From NCBI RefSeq assembly GCF_021397715.1, contig NZ_CP090207.1:1426001-1490000 (forward strand): a stretch of DNA of 64,000 nt, in the 5' to 3' direction. Below the pieces are notes generated by a model. That model was not told where the DNA came from. It saw only the letters and a list, made by a program, of their open reading frames with translations, and did not search any database. The position numbers and the translations under genes are program-made. This stretch comes from Pantoea agglomerans (lineage in GTDB: Bacteria > Pseudomonadota > Gammaproteobacteria > Enterobacterales > Enterobacteriaceae). Of the stretch, positions 1 through 10,130 are shown in pieces (the first letter of the stretch is position 1; every line of letters begins with the position of its first letter).

Positions 1-339
1 GTTGCCCGTCGTAAATTCAATAAAGGTCAGCAGGAAGGGGGCAAAGCGGCGCTGGTACTGGGTCTCTGCTTTATCTCTGAAGGTGCGATTCCGTTCGCGG
101 CCCGTGACCCGATGCGTGTTCTGCCTTGCTGCATCGTCGGCGGCGCGACCACCGGTGCCATTTCGATGGCGGTGGGTGCCAAACTGATGGCACCACACGG
201 TGGGCTGTTTGTGCTGCTAATCCCAGGCGCGATCACCCCGGTGGTCGGCTATCTGGTAGCGATTGTGGTCGGCACGGCGATTGCTGGCCTGAGCTATGCG
301 GTGCTGAAACGTCCGGAAGAGCAGTTGGCAAAAGCCTGA
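1..339 (+). CDS. fruA: PTS fructose transporter subunit IIBC, C-terminal end (partial)
   Basis: Only the last 112 residues lie in the window; the 5' end is outside. FruA takes up fructose and phosphorylates it to fructose 1-phosphate in the inner membrane. The visible part is the end of the IIC membrane domain. It contains the characteristic stretch FISEGAIPFAARDP followed by hydrophobic segments (VLPCCIVGGATTGAISMA and LIPGAITPVVGYLVAIVV), and ends KRPEEQLAKA. This closely resembles the E. coli FruA C-terminus recalled from memory. Neighbour nfo is convergent, as in E. coli. A rho-independent terminator follows at 377-406. Confidence 0.95.
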   Translation, partial: VARRKFNKGQQEGGKAALVLGLCFISEGAIPFAARDPMRVLPCCIVGGATTGAISMAVGAKLMAPHGGLFVLLIPGAITPVVGYLVAIVVGTAIAGLSYAVLKRPEEQLAKA

Positions 340-376
340 TTTGCTCAGGGGCATAATCTGCTGAAGTAAAAAAACC

Positions 377-406
377 GGGAGCCAGATGGCTCCCTGTTTG
401 CTTTTT
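377..406 (+). terminator. Rho-independent terminator of fruA
   Basis: Perfect hairpin GGGAGCC-AGAT-GGCTCCC at 377-394 followed by TGTTTGCTTTTT. It lies 38 bases after the fruA stop. Its right arm and tail (380-399) recur almost exactly at 771-790, just before the convergent nfo stop. Confidence 0.85.
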
Positions 407-770
407 CAGACGGTGAATAAGGTTAAAGCGATGGATGAATACGCCTGGAGTAAAGCATTGCGCCGCCGGGATAAAACGCCAGGCGCTGGCCCGGATGCTG
501 GCCTGAGCGCCCTTTCTAACAACATGCACTGAAGTTTCAGAGCAGGCTGGGGTCGGGCAGGGGCAGGCAATCCGCAGCGCTGAACAGAATGAGTCTGCCA
601 GGAGAGCCCGCAGGACGCGGGCGAAAGGCGGGGCGGCACAGGATGTGCCATCCCCGGCGGTCCGTCAGGCAGAGGAATGACGTGAAGGAACCGCGCAGCG
701 GCGCGAGGACCGCCAGCCCCTGAGCGGCACCAGACTGCGTTATCACCGATCCCTTAACTGATCGGCATTA
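400..770 (-). repeat. Dispersed intergenic repeat, copy A (mosaic of two modules)
   Basis: This stretch has no credible gene. Module 1 (about 516-748, minus sense) matches 60257-60490 (plus sense) with few differences, including the segment GTGATAACGCAGTCTGG. Module 2 (about 403-515, minus sense) resembles parts of the copies at 5789-5978 and 19768-19960, sharing CCGGGCCA, a GCRATGCTTT block, AGGCGTAT and TTAAAGCGA blocks. The whole lies between 20-bp direct repeats of the form AGCC-N3-TGGCTCCCTGTTT at 380-399 and 771-790. An open frame inside module 1 exists in both copies but is read as a by-product of the repeat. Confidence 0.8.
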
Positions 771-789
771 AGCCGACTGGCTCCCTGTT

Positions 790-1635
790 TTATCCCTGCT
801 GTTCGGACTTCAGCCAGGCAATCTCATCTTTCCAGATATCCGGGTTGATGGTTTCAAGGATTAACGGAATCCCGTCAAAACGCGCATCCTTCATCATCCA
901 GCTGAACACGGTTTTACCGATATTGCCTTCACCCAGGCTGTGATGACGGTCAACGCGGCTGCCGAAGGTGCTTTTTGCATCGTTGAGATGCATCCCGCGC
1001 AGATACTTAAAGCCAACGATGCGCTCAAACTCAGCGAAGGTGGCGACACAGTCCGCTTCGGTACGCAGATCGTAGCCACCGGCAAAAGCGTGGCAGGTAT
1101 CCAGGCAGACCCCGACGCGTGTCTTATCCTCAACCTGGTCAATAATTTCCGCCAGATGCTCAAAACGGAAACCCAGATTGCTGCCCTGACCGGCGGTGTT
1201 TTCAATCACGGCTGTGACGTTACGGCTCTGGTCGAGGGCGATGTTGATCGATTCGGCGATGCGCTTCAGGCAGGCCTGCTCGTCAATCTGATGCAGGTGG
1301 CTGCCCGGATGGAAGTTCAGCAGCGTCAGGCCAAGCTGATCGGCACGCTGCAGCTCATCAATAAAGGCAGCGCGGGATTTTTCCAGCGCCTCAGCCACCG
1401 GATGACCAAGGTTAATCAGGAAGCTGTCGTGCGGCAGGATTTGCTGCGAACTGAAGTGATATTTCTCGCAGGCGGCGCGAAAGGCATCAATCACCTCAGT
1501 GGAAAGCGGGGCGGCTTTCCACTGCCGTTGATTTTTGGTAAACAAGGCGAAGGCGGTGGCGTCGATCTCATGGGCGCGTATCACTGCCTGATCCACACCA
1601 CCTGCCGCACTGACGTGTGCGCCGATATATTTCAT
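790..1635 (-). CDS. nfo: Deoxyribonuclease IV (endonuclease IV, AP endonuclease)
   Basis: 281 residues against 285 recalled for E. coli Nfo. The enzyme cleaves DNA 5' to abasic sites and removes blocking 3' groups in base excision repair. It is a TIM-barrel enzyme with three metal ions. Ligand motifs are visible in order: [37 protein letters not shown] and [13 protein letters not shown], then LILETI near the C-terminus. The N-terminus [13 protein letters not shown] is canonical and follows an AGGAG ribosome site. It is convergent with fruA. Confidence 0.97.
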   Translation of the reverse strand: MKYIGAHVSAAGGVDQAVIRAHEIDATAFALFTKNQRQWKAAPLSTEVIDAFRAACEKYHFSSQQILPHDSFLINLGHPVAEALEKSRAAFIDELQRADQLGLTLLNFHPGSHLHQIDEQACLKRIAESINIALDQSRNVTAVIENTAGQGSNLGFRFEHLAEIIDQVEDKTRVGVCLDTCHAFAGGYDLRTEADCVATFAEFERIVGFKYLRGMHLNDAKSTFGSRVDRHHSLGEGNIGKTVFSWMMKDARFDGIPLILETINPDIWKDEIAWLKSEQQG

Positions 1636-1689
1636 GCCGTTCTCCTGAAGGGGCTATGCACTGAAGAGACGGCATGATACCTGATGCGG

Positions 1690-2745
1690 TTAGCCCATGA
1701 AATGTTGCACCAGCAGATTGATGGCGCCGCCACCGACGATCAGCCAGATAAACACCAGCGCACCCAGCAGCAGCGGTTTCACGCCCGCTTCACGTAATGC
1801 ACTGAAACGGGTGGTTAATCCCAGCGCTGCCATCGCCATCGCCAGCAGTAATCCGGCCAGCTGATTCAGCATTGCGACAACTTCAGCCGGTAACAGGTGC
1901 AGCGAGTTAAACAGCGCAACCGCAATAAACAGCAGCGCAAACCACGGAAAGGTCACCGGACCCGAAGCCTGCGCGCGTGGCGTCTGGCGGCGCAGCACCG
2001 CACTGAGGCAAAGCAGGAACGGCGCCAGCATCATCACCCGCAGCATTTTGGCAATCACTGCGCTGTTCTCGGCATCCGACCCGATGCTGTGTCCGGCAGC
2101 CACTACCTGCGCCACTTCATGAATGGTTGAGCCGGTAAACACGCCAAACTGCGCCTGATCAAGGGCAGGGAAGAGCGTATGCGCCAGTGGCCACAGCAGC
2201 GGATAGATAAAAATGGCCAGGGTACCAAACAGCACCACTGTGGCGATAGCGACCGCGACTTTTGACGCTGCCGCTTTAACCACCGGTTCGGTCGCCAGCA
2301 CCGCCGCCGCACCACAGATACTGCTACCGGCACCAATCAGCCAGACGGTATCGCGATCCAGCTTCAGCAGGCGTATCCCCAGCAGACAGGTAATAAAGAA
2401 GGTGCTGCTCAGGGTGAGTGCATCAATCAGGATACCGCTGAGGCCGACGTCAGCGATCTGCTGCAGCGTGATGCGGAAGCCGAACAGAATCACCCCCAGC
2501 CGCAGCAGCTTCTGTTTTGCCAGCGCCACGCCGGCATCGCAGTGTGGGGAAAGCGGCGTATAGATGCTGTTGCCGATAATAATGCCCAGCACAATCGCCA
2601 GCGTCAGCGATCCCAGCCCCCAGGAGGCGATCGCCGGTTGCCCGGCCAGCCAGCTGGCGGCAGCGGCAATCAGCGCGGTCAGCAGCAAACCAGGGAGCCA
2701 GAGCTGAAGCTGAGGGTGCGTTTTGTGAATGCTCAGATCTGCCAT
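1690..2745 (-). CDS. yeiH: YeiH family putative sulfate/anion exporter (UPF0324)
   Basis: 351 residues when started at ATG 2743-2745, which is preceded by GGAGG at a good distance. The frame is open further upstream (to 2937), but that extension lacks a ribosome site and runs through the AT-rich promoter. About ten hydrophobic segments are seen, with conserved family blocks such as GIIIGNSIY, RLGVILFGFRITL, GSSICGAAAVLA and TGSTIHEVAQVVAAG. The family is annotated as putative sulfate exporters; the substrate is not shown by sequence. In E. coli the gene neighbours yeiE, whose product is a sulfite-linked LysR regulator. Here a small DUF1232 gene is inserted between them. Confidence 0.9.
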   Translation of the reverse strand: MADLSIHKTHPQLQLWLPGLLLTALIAAAASWLAGQPAIASWGLGSLTLAIVLGIIIGNSIYTPLSPHCDAGVALAKQKLLRLGVILFGFRITLQQIADVGLSGILIDALTLSSTFFITCLLGIRLLKLDRDTVWLIGAGSSICGAAAVLATEPVVKAAASKVAVAIATVVLFGTLAIFIYPLLWPLAHTLFPALDQAQFGVFTGSTIHEVAQVVAAGHSIGSDAENSAVIAKMLRVMMLAPFLLCLSAVLRRQTPRAQASGPVTFPWFALLFIAVALFNSLHLLPAEVVAMLNQLAGLLLAMAMAALGLTTRFSALREAGVKPLLLGALVFIWLIVGGGAINLLVQHFMG

Positions 2746-2851
2746 GTCGATTCCTCCTTCTGATTGAGACCCGATCATGGCGCTGGCTGGCTTAAAAGTG
2801 AAATTGATAATATATTTATAATTGACCAGAATAATCGATAAGACGGCTATT

Positions 2852-3217
2852 ATGCTATTTTCGCGTCTGCGCCGGTGGGCGAGGCTGATCAAAAGGGACA
2901 TCGTGGTGCTGTGGTTTGCCTTTCGCGATCCGCGCACCCCGTGGTGGAATAAGCTGGCGATGATGGGGCTGGTCGCTTATGGCATCAGCCCGATCGATAT
3001 CATTCCGGATGTGATCCCGTTTGTGGGTCTGCTGGATGATGCGGTGATCATTCCCTCTGGCGCAATGATACTGCTGCGTCTGCTGCCACGCGAGGTGCGT
3101 ATCAGCAGCAGCGAAAGGGCGCAGTCCCAGCGTGCGCGCGGCAAAAAAATCGCCGGCTGGCTGGTGCTGATCGCGTTGATCTGGCTGGCGGTGGTGATCT
3201 ATCTCATCAGGCAATAA
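2852..3217 (+). CDS. YkvA/DUF1232 family small membrane protein
   Basis: 121 residues from ATG 2852. An in-frame TTG at 2822 would give 131, and neither start has a strong ribosome site. The DUF1232 core is plain: PWWNKLAMMGLVAYGISPIDIIPDVIPFVG then LLDDAVI (split here for length), with the signature SPIDIIPD-x-IP-x-xG-x-x-DD. A C-terminal transmembrane helix (about GWLVLIALIWLAVVIYLI) follows a basic linker. Function of the family is unknown. It is divergent from yeiH and lies 18 bases upstream of yeiE on the same strand, so it may be co-transcribed with the regulator. Confidence 0.85.
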   Translation: MLFSRLRRWARLIKRDIVVLWFAFRDPRTPWWNKLAMMGLVAYGISPIDIIPDVIPFVGLLDDAVIIPSGAMILLRLLPREVRISSSERAQSQRARGKKIAGWLVLIALIWLAVVIYLIRQ

Positions 3218-3235
3218 GTGATTTAAGGAGCGCCG

Positions 3236-4102
3236 ATGCACATTACGCTGCGGCAGATAGAAGTATTCACGGAAGTGCTGAAAAGTGGCTCAACCACTCA
3301 GGCGTCACAGCTGCTGGCGTTGTCACAGTCGGCCGTCAGCGCGGCGCTGGCCGATCTGGAAAACCAGCTCGGCGTACAGCTGTTTGATCGGGTCGGTAAG
3401 CGGCTGGTGCTGAATGAGCATGGGCGACTGCTCTATCCGCGTGCGGTTGGCCTGCTGGAACAGGCCAGCGAAATTGAGCAACTGTTTAAAGAGGACAACG
3501 GGGCGATTCGCATTTTTGCCAGCAGCACCATCGGCAACTATCTGCTGCCGGGCATGATGGCGGCTTACCGGCGTGATTTTCCCGGCCTGCCGCTGGAGCT
3601 GAGCGTCGGCAACAGTCAGGATGTGATCACGGCGGTGTCCGATTTCCGCGTTGACGTTGGCCTGATTGAAGGACCCTGCCACATGACCGAACTGGTCAGT
3701 GAACCCTGGCTGGAGGATGAGCTGGTGGTGTTTGCCGCCCCGGATGCGGCGATCCTGCAACAGCCGGTGACGCTGGAGACGCTGGCCGCTGCGCCGTGGA
3801 TCCTGCGTGAACGCGGCTCCGGCACCCGTGAAATCGTCGATTATCTGCTGCTGTCGCATCTGCCGACTTTTCAGCTGGGTATGGAGCTGGGCAATTCCGA
3901 GGCGATCAAACATGCGGTGCGCCACGGCATGGGCATCAGCTGTCTGTCACGTCGGGTGATTAGCGATCTGCTGGAGGCCGGTACGCTGGTTGAACTGGCG
4001 CTGCCGCTGCCGCGTCTGACCCGTACGCTCTATCGCATTCATCACCGACAAAAGCACATCTCGAAGGCACTGACCCGTTTTTTATCCTATTGTCGCGAGT
4101 GA
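3236..4102 (+). CDS. yeiE: LysR family transcriptional regulator YeiE
   Basis: 288 residues. The N-terminal winged helix-turn-helix spans about residues 1-60 ([20 protein letters not shown]...[13 protein letters not shown]...GVQLFDR), followed by a LysR substrate-binding domain. E. coli YeiE is described as a regulator responding to sulfite and affecting iron and flagellar genes; transfer of that role is inference from orthology and the yeiH-yeiE-lysP context. An AAGGAG ribosome site precedes the ATG at 3236. Confidence 0.93.
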   Translation: MHITLRQIEVFTEVLKSGSTTQASQLLALSQSAVSAALADLENQLGVQLFDRVGKRLVLNEHGRLLYPRAVGLLEQASEIEQLFKEDNGAIRIFASSTIGNYLLPGMMAAYRRDFPGLPLELSVGNSQDVITAVSDFRVDVGLIEGPCHMTELVSEPWLEDELVVFAAPDAAILQQPVTLETLAAAPWILRERGSGTREIVDYLLLSHLPTFQLGMELGNSEAIKHAVRHGMGISCLSRRVISDLLEAGTLVELALPLPRLTRTLYRIHHRQKHISKALTRFLSYCRE

Positions 4103-4219
4103 TTACTAATAATCCGGGCGCGATCATGAACGTAACTTATAACAGCGCGGCATTCGCTATACAGCGCAGGCTTAGCTGCTACAATCGCGCCTCATTTTTA
4201 CCCAGCGTAGCGTTTACAC

Positions 4220-5686
4220 ATGCATAATGACTCAAATACAACACAACAACCTGCGTTACGACGTGCGTTAAAAGCACGTCATCTGACGATGATCGCCATT
4301 GGCGGTTCTATTGGTACCGGCCTGTTTGTCGCCTCCGGGGCGACCATTGCCCAGGCGGGGCCTGGCGGCGCGCTGCTCTCCTATATCCTGATCGGGCTGA
4401 TGGTCTATTTCCTGATGACCAGCCTCGGTGAGCTGGCGGCCTTCATGCCGGTATCGGGCTCCTTTTCCACCTATGGCGCGAAATATGTCGAAGAGGGCTT
4501 TGGTTTCGCGCTCGGCTGGAACTACTGGTACAACTGGGCGGTGACCATCGCGGTTGACCTGGTGGCCTCGCAGCTGGTGATGAACTACTGGTTCCCCGAT
4601 ACCCCTGGCTGGATCTGGAGTGCGCTGTTCCTCTGCCTGATGTTCCTGATGAACTATATCTCGGTGAAGGGCTTTGGCGAGGCAGAATACTGGTTCTCGC
4701 TGATTAAAGTAGCGACCGTGGTTATCTTTATCGTGGTGGGCGTGCTGATGATTACCGGCATCATGCGCGGCGCGGAGCATGCAGGCTGGCAGAACTGGCA
4801 GGTGGGTGACGCACCGTTTGCCGGCGGTTTTGCAGCGATGATTGGCGTGGCGATGATTGTCGGATTCTCCTTCCAGGGCACCGAACTGATCGGTATCGCG
4901 GCGGGCGAATCTGAAGATCCGGCCAAAAACATCCCGCGCGCGGTGCGGCAGATTTTCTGGCGTATCCTGCTGTTCTACGTATTCGCCATCCTGATTATCA
5001 GCCTGATCCTGCCGTATACCGATCCGCAGCTGCTGCACAATGATATCAACGATATCAGCGTCAGCCCGTTCACTCTGGTGTTCCGCAATGCCGGGCTGCT
5101 GTCGGCGGCGGCGGTGATGAATGCGGTGATCCTGACGGCGGTGCTGTCAGCCGGTAACTCTGGCATGTACGCCTCAACCCGTATGCTCTACAACCTGGCC
5201 AGCGAAGGCAAAGCGCCGCGCATTTTTGCCCGGCTGTCAAAAGGCGGCGTGCCGCGCAATGCGCTGTGGGCCACCACCGTGGTGGCAGGGCTCTGCTTCC
5301 TGACCTCGAAATTTGGCAACCAGGAAGTGTACCTCTGGCTGCTCAACACCTCGGGTATGACCGGCTTTATCGCCTGGCTGGGTATCGCCATCAGCCACTA
5401 CCGTTTCCGTCGCGGCTATGTGGCGCAGGGGCACGATCTGAATGCGCTGCCGTACCGTTCCGGCTTCTTCCCGCTGGGCCCAATCTTCGCCTTTGTGCTC
5501 TGCCTGATTATCACCCTCGGTCAGAACTACCAGGCGTTCCTCAATGACCGCATCGACTGGTACGGCGTGGCGGCGACCTACATCGGTATTCCGCTGTTCC
5601 TGATTATCTGGTTTGGCTACAAGCTGACGCGCGGCAGTCGCTTTGTGAAGTACAGCGAAATGGAATTTCCGGTTCACAAAGATTAA
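4220..5686 (+). CDS. lysP: Lysine-specific permease LysP
   Basis: 488 residues, nearly identical over long stretches to E. coli LysP (489). An APC superfamily, inner-membrane lysine:H+ symporter with about 12 transmembrane segments. Visible are the family motif GGSIGTGLF at residues 28-36, the block FSFQGTELIGIAAGESEDP and the C-terminal HYRFRRGYVAQGHD. In E. coli LysP also acts as the lysine co-sensor for CadC; no cadC is in the window. It stands alone downstream of yeiE. The start lacks a strong ribosome site, but the N-terminus aligns with the family. Confidence 0.96.
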   Translation: MHNDSNTTQQPALRRALKARHLTMIAIGGSIGTGLFVASGATIAQAGPGGALLSYILIGLMVYFLMTSLGELAAFMPVSGSFSTYGAKYVEEGFGFALGWNYWYNWAVTIAVDLVASQLVMNYWFPDTPGWIWSALFLCLMFLMNYISVKGFGEAEYWFSLIKVATVVIFIVVGVLMITGIMRGAEHAGWQNWQVGDAPFAGGFAAMIGVAMIVGFSFQGTELIGIAAGESEDPAKNIPRAVRQIFWRILLFYVFAILIISLILPYTDPQLLHNDINDISVSPFTLVFRNAGLLSAAAVMNAVILTAVLSAGNSGMYASTRMLYNLASEGKAPRIFARLSKGGVPRNALWATTVVAGLCFLTSKFGNQEVYLWLLNTSGMTGFIAWLGIAISHYRFRRGYVAQGHDLNALPYRSGFFPLGPIFAFVLCLIITLGQNYQAFLNDRIDWYGVAATYIGIPLFLIIWFGYKLTRGSRFVKYSEMEFPVHKD

Positions 5687-5788
5687 CTTAGCGGATGGCA
5701 CGGGCTCAGGGCGCTAATGCTATTGAGTCCGGTGCCTGGCAGCGCGCTTTGAGGCGTGCCTAAGGCGCTGGCTTAGCGCGCTACGTCC

Positions 5789-5978
5789 TGCGCAAATACG
5801 CCCTCTAAGGCAAGGTTCAGCGCGGGCGATTATGCACCTCATCCCTGAAGCGCGCCTTAGCCGGGCCAACGCTTTGCGTTGTTCAAATTGCGTTGTTCAA
5901 ATTGCGTTGTTCAAAAAACGCAAAGCGTTTTTATCTGGGCGGCGCGATGCTTTGCGTCAGGCGTATGCTCCCTGAGCC
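5789..5978 (+). repeat. Dispersed intergenic repeat, copy B, with a 14-bp tandem triplication
   Basis: The 420-bp gap between lysP and the ABC permease has no gene. This stretch aligns with the reverse complement of 19768-19960: TGCGCAAANACGC, CTCATCCCTGA, TAGCCGGGCCAACG, then a GCGATGCTTTGC block. Unique to this copy is a 14-bp unit ATTGCGTTGTTCAA present three times in tandem (5873-5914, the first with T for A). Perfect 13-bp inverted arms AACGCTTTGCGTT (5868-5880) and AACGCAAAGCGTT (5917-5929) bracket most of the tandem run, so RNA could form a long hairpin. Confidence 0.75.
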
Positions 5979-6040
5979 AGTCTCCCACCTGTCACACCGT
6001 TTTTTACTGTTTTTTCCCCTCTCGTTTATGCTCACGAATT

Positions 6041-6053
6041 GATAATTATTATC
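6041..6053. promoter_or_regulatory. Candidate Fur box
   Basis: GATAATTATTATC is a perfect 6-1-6 inverted repeat that matches the core of the Fur consensus (GATAAT-N-ATTATC). It lies 55 bases before the permease start. This placement suggests iron repression of the two ABC genes downstream. Binding itself is inferred. Confidence 0.75.
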
Positions 6054-6107
6054 ACCTGCACTATTGTGGCTGCGTTTTCTGACGGCATAGCCACACAGGG
6101 TTAAAAC

Positions 6108-7184
6108 ATGACTACCGAAACTTCGCTGCTGGCGGGGGATGAGACGCTTCAGCACACCATGCAAAACTACCATCAGGTGCTGCGCCGCCGCCTGTTCTGG
6201 ATTGGCATACTGCTGCTGGCGATACTCGCCTCGCTGATCCTCGACTTCACCCTGGGCCCGGCCGGTCTCTCACTGCAAACGCTGTGGAACACGCTGCTTA
6301 GCCCGGAGAGCGTCGATGCCGGTACTCGCGTTATTGTCTGGGACATTCGTCTGCCCTATGCGCTGATGGCGATTGTGGTCGGGCTGTCGCTGGGGCTGGC
6401 AGGGGCAGAGATGCAGACCATCCTGAATAACCCGCTCGCCAGTCCGTTTACCCTTGGCGTCTCGTCTGCGGCGGCGTTTGGGGCAGCGCTGGCGATCATT
6501 CTCGGCATCGGCATTCCCGGCGTCCCCGATCAGTGGCTGATCTCTGCGAATGCCTTCGTGTTTGCGCTGTTTGCTGCCCTGATGCTGGATGCAGTGACCC
6601 GCTGGACTCAGGTTTCGTCGGCAGGCGTGGTGCTGTTCGGCATCGCGCTGGTGTTCACCTTCAATGCGCTGGTCTCGATGATGCAGTTTATCGCCAGCGA
6701 AGATACGTTGCAGGGACTGGTGTTCTGGACCATGGGCAGCCTGGCGCGCGCCTCGTGGGAGAAGCTGGGCGTACTGACCGTGGCGCTGGCCATTCTGCTG
6801 CCGTTTTCACTGCTGAGCAGCTGGAAGCTGACGGCGCTGCGCTTAGGCGAAGACCGCGCGGTGAGCTTTGGCATCGATGTGCGCCGTCTGCGTCTGGCGA
6901 CGTTGCTGCGCATCAGTATTCTCTCTGCGCTGGCGGTAGCCTTTGTCGGCCCAATCGGCTTTATTGGCCTGGTGGCACCGCACATCGCCCGCATGATGTT
7001 CGGTGAGGACCATCGCTTTTATCTGCCAGCCAGCGCGCTGGTCGGGGCGCTGGTGCTGTCGCTGGCGTCCGTCGCCTCGAAGAACCTGATCCCGGGCGTG
7101 ATCATTCCGGTCGGTATTGTCACCTCGCTGATTGGCGTGCCGTTCTTCCTGAGCATTATTTTGCGTCATCGGGGGACAGTCTGA
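6108..7184 (+). CDS. FecCD-family iron-siderophore ABC permease
   Basis: 358 residues with about 9-10 hydrophobic segments. Diagnostic FecCD/BtuC blocks are visible: NNPLASPFTLG at 107-117, the coupling-helix region RLGEDRAVSFGIDVRRLR at 245-262 and GFIGLVAPHIAR at 284-295. It would form the membrane channel that carries ferric-siderophore (or haem/cobalamin) complexes into the cytoplasm. It overlaps the ATPase gene by one base (TGATG). A Fur-like palindrome sits upstream. No substrate-binding protein or TonB receptor is adjacent, so the substrate cannot be named. In E. coli this position is occupied by the siderophore receptor gene cirA (context from memory). Confidence 0.9.
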   Translation: MTTETSLLAGDETLQHTMQNYHQVLRRRLFWIGILLLAILASLILDFTLGPAGLSLQTLWNTLLSPESVDAGTRVIVWDIRLPYALMAIVVGLSLGLAGAEMQTILNNPLASPFTLGVSSAAAFGAALAIILGIGIPGVPDQWLISANAFVFALFAALMLDAVTRWTQVSSAGVVLFGIALVFTFNALVSMMQFIASEDTLQGLVFWTMGSLARASWEKLGVLTVALAILLPFSLLSSWKLTALRLGEDRAVSFGIDVRRLRLATLLRISILSALAVAFVGPIGFIGLVAPHIARMMFGEDHRFYLPASALVGALVLSLASVASKNLIPGVIIPVGIVTSLIGVPFFLSIILRHRGTV

Positions 7185-7972
7185 TGAAACAGGGTCTGAC
7201 GTTACGCGGGTTCAGTGCCGGTTATCCAAAGCACAAGGTGATTGAAAACCTCAATGTTGCGCCGCTGCCGCGTGGAGAAATCACCGTGCTGCTTGGGCCA
7301 AACGGCTGTGGCAAGTCAACGCTGCTGCGGGCACTGGCCGGGCTGAATAAAGGCCGTGGCGAACTGTGGCTCAATGGCGAAAACCTGATGACCCAGCCGT
7401 TTGCACAGCGGGCAAAGCATGTGGTTTATCTGCCTCAGTCATTGCCGGCCGGCGTGCATCTGCACGTGCTGGAGTCGATTATCGTGGCGCAGCGCGCCTC
7501 CGGTGGCCTGCACAGCGCTAACAGCCAGGCGGAAGTGATGCACCTGCTGGAACAGCTGGGTATTGCTCATCTGGCGATGCGCTACCTCGATCAGCTGTCG
7601 GGTGGGCAGAAGCAGCTGGTCGGGCTGGCGCAGTCACTGATTCGTCGTCCGGCGCTGCTGCTGCTGGATGAACCGCTCAGCGCGCTCGACCTGAATTATC
7701 AGTTTCACGTGATGGATCTGGTGCGACGTGAAACGGCTCAGCGCAACATGGTGACGGTGGTGGTGGTGCATGACATCAATATCGCGCTGCGTCACGCTCA
7801 GCATGCGTTAATGCTGAAGCAGGGCAGTCTGGTCGCCGAAGGTCAGCCGGATCGGGTCATTACACCCGCCACGCTGGCACAGGTGTATGGCGTGGAAGGC
7901 CGGATTGAGCACTGTAGCCGCGGTATGCCGCAGGTGATGATCGACGGGCTGGTACACGACGCACTGGTGTAA
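7184..7972 (+). CDS. ABC transporter ATP-binding protein, iron-siderophore type
   Basis: 262 residues, FepC/FecE type. Walker A GPNGCGKST at 38-46, signature LSGGQ at 138-142, Walker B LLLLDEP at 158-164 and switch histidine in VVHDIN at about 196. It powers the permease encoded immediately upstream, with which it overlaps by one base. The binding protein must be encoded elsewhere or be shared. A strong hairpin follows at 8010-8041. Confidence 0.9.
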   Translation: MKQGLTLRGFSAGYPKHKVIENLNVAPLPRGEITVLLGPNGCGKSTLLRALAGLNKGRGELWLNGENLMTQPFAQRAKHVVYLPQSLPAGVHLHVLESIIVAQRASGGLHSANSQAEVMHLLEQLGIAHLAMRYLDQLSGGQKQLVGLAQSLIRRPALLLLDEPLSALDLNYQFHVMDLVRRETAQRNMVTVVVVHDINIALRHAQHALMLKQGSLVAEGQPDRVITPATLAQVYGVEGRIEHCSRGMPQVMIDGLVHDALV

Positions 7973-8009
7973 TGCTGAAGCAGGGCGGTTAACCGCGAAG
8001 AAGAGAAAT

Positions 8010-8041
8010 ACCTCATCGCCTCCGGCAGGAGACGATGAGGT
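8010..8041. terminator. Bidirectional hairpin between the ABC ATPase and yeiG
   Basis: ACCTCATCG...CGATGAGGT with an inner CTCC/GGAG pairing forms a long stem between two convergent genes. There is no clear T-tract on either side, so it may work as a weak or factor-assisted terminator, or as a transcript-end stabiliser. Confidence 0.6.
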
Positions 8042-8046
8042 GAGGC

Positions 8047-8892
8047 TTAACGCGCCAGCAGATGCTGCGCGTGGAAGCGCAGATGATCCTCAACAAAACT
8101 GGCGATGAAGAAGTAGCTGTGATCGTAACCCGGCTGAATACGCAGGGTCAGCGGGAAGCCCGTCTCACGGGCCACCGACTCTAACCGCTCCGGCTGTAGC
8201 TGATCGGCTAAGAACTGATCGCTATCGCCCTGATCGATCAGCATCGGCAGGCGGTGTGAAACCTGCGTCATCAGCTGACAGCTATCATAGTCACGCCAGG
8301 CTGCGCGATCGTCGCCCAGATAGGCCTGAAACGCTTTCTGTCCCCACGGCACATCCATCGGATTCACTATCGGCGCAAACGCCGAGGCTGAGGCAAAGCG
8401 ACCGCCCAGACGCAGCGCCAGCATCAGCGCGCCATGTCCACCCATTGAATGCCCCATGATCGACTGACGTTCGCTGACCTTGAAGTTATCCGCAATCAGC
8501 GCTGGCAGCTCACTGCTCAGATAATCGAACATGCGGAAATGGCGGGCCCACGGCTGCTGCGTGGCATTGAGGTAGAAACCGGCGCCCTGGCCGAGATCGT
8601 AACCCTCATCATTCGCCACCTCTTCACCACGCGGGCTGGTATCCGGCATGATCAGCACCAGACCCAGCTCCGCCGCGACGCGCTGCGCCCCGGCTTTGGT
8701 GGTGAAGTTTTCATCATTGCAGGTCAGGCCGGCCAGAAACCAGACCACCGGCGGCGGCGCATCATCGTGCGGAGTCGGCAGATAGATGCTGAAGGTCATC
8801 GGGCAGTTCAGCACCGCCGACTGATGACGCCAGCGCTGTTGCCAGCCGCCGAAAATGCGATGTTCTTCCAGAAGCTCCAGAGTGGATGCCAT
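8047..8892 (-). CDS. yeiG: S-formylglutathione hydrolase (FrmB/YeiG family)
   Basis: 281 residues. It hydrolyses S-formylglutathione to glutathione and formate, the second step of glutathione-dependent formaldehyde removal. The esterase-D fold signature is present: nucleophile in GHSMGG (Ser149), acid in QGDSDQF (about Asp225) and YDHSYFF (His258), with oxyanion-side motif FLAGLTC at 52-58. The gene follows adhC by 12 bases on the same strand, making a two-gene detoxification operon. E. coli has YeiG alone at this map position and the frmRAB operon elsewhere. Confidence 0.95.
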   Translation of the reverse strand: MASTLELLEEHRIFGGWQQRWRHQSAVLNCPMTFSIYLPTPHDDAPPPVVWFLAGLTCNDENFTTKAGAQRVAAELGLVLIMPDTSPRGEEVANDEGYDLGQGAGFYLNATQQPWARHFRMFDYLSSELPALIADNFKVSERQSIMGHSMGGHGALMLALRLGGRFASASAFAPIVNPMDVPWGQKAFQAYLGDDRAAWRDYDSCQLMTQVSHRLPMLIDQGDSDQFLADQLQPERLESVARETGFPLTLRIQPGYDHSYFFIASFVEDHLRFHAQHLLAR

Positions 8893-8904
8893 AACGCCTC
8901 CTGA

Positions 8905-10110
<1,206 letters not shown>

Positions 10111-10130
10111 TTAAACATAGCGCGGAACGC

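Noticed and set aside
537-746. Open frame in repeat copy A (minus strand) with a near-identical frame in copy D (60263-60445)
   Set aside because: The shared protein sequence reflects DNA repeat identity. The frames end differently, have no ribosome site and lie wholly inside a dispersed intergenic repeat.
940-1677. 245-codon plus-strand frame over nfo
   Set aside because: It is the antisense shadow of nfo, which has full family motifs, a ribosome site and the expected length.
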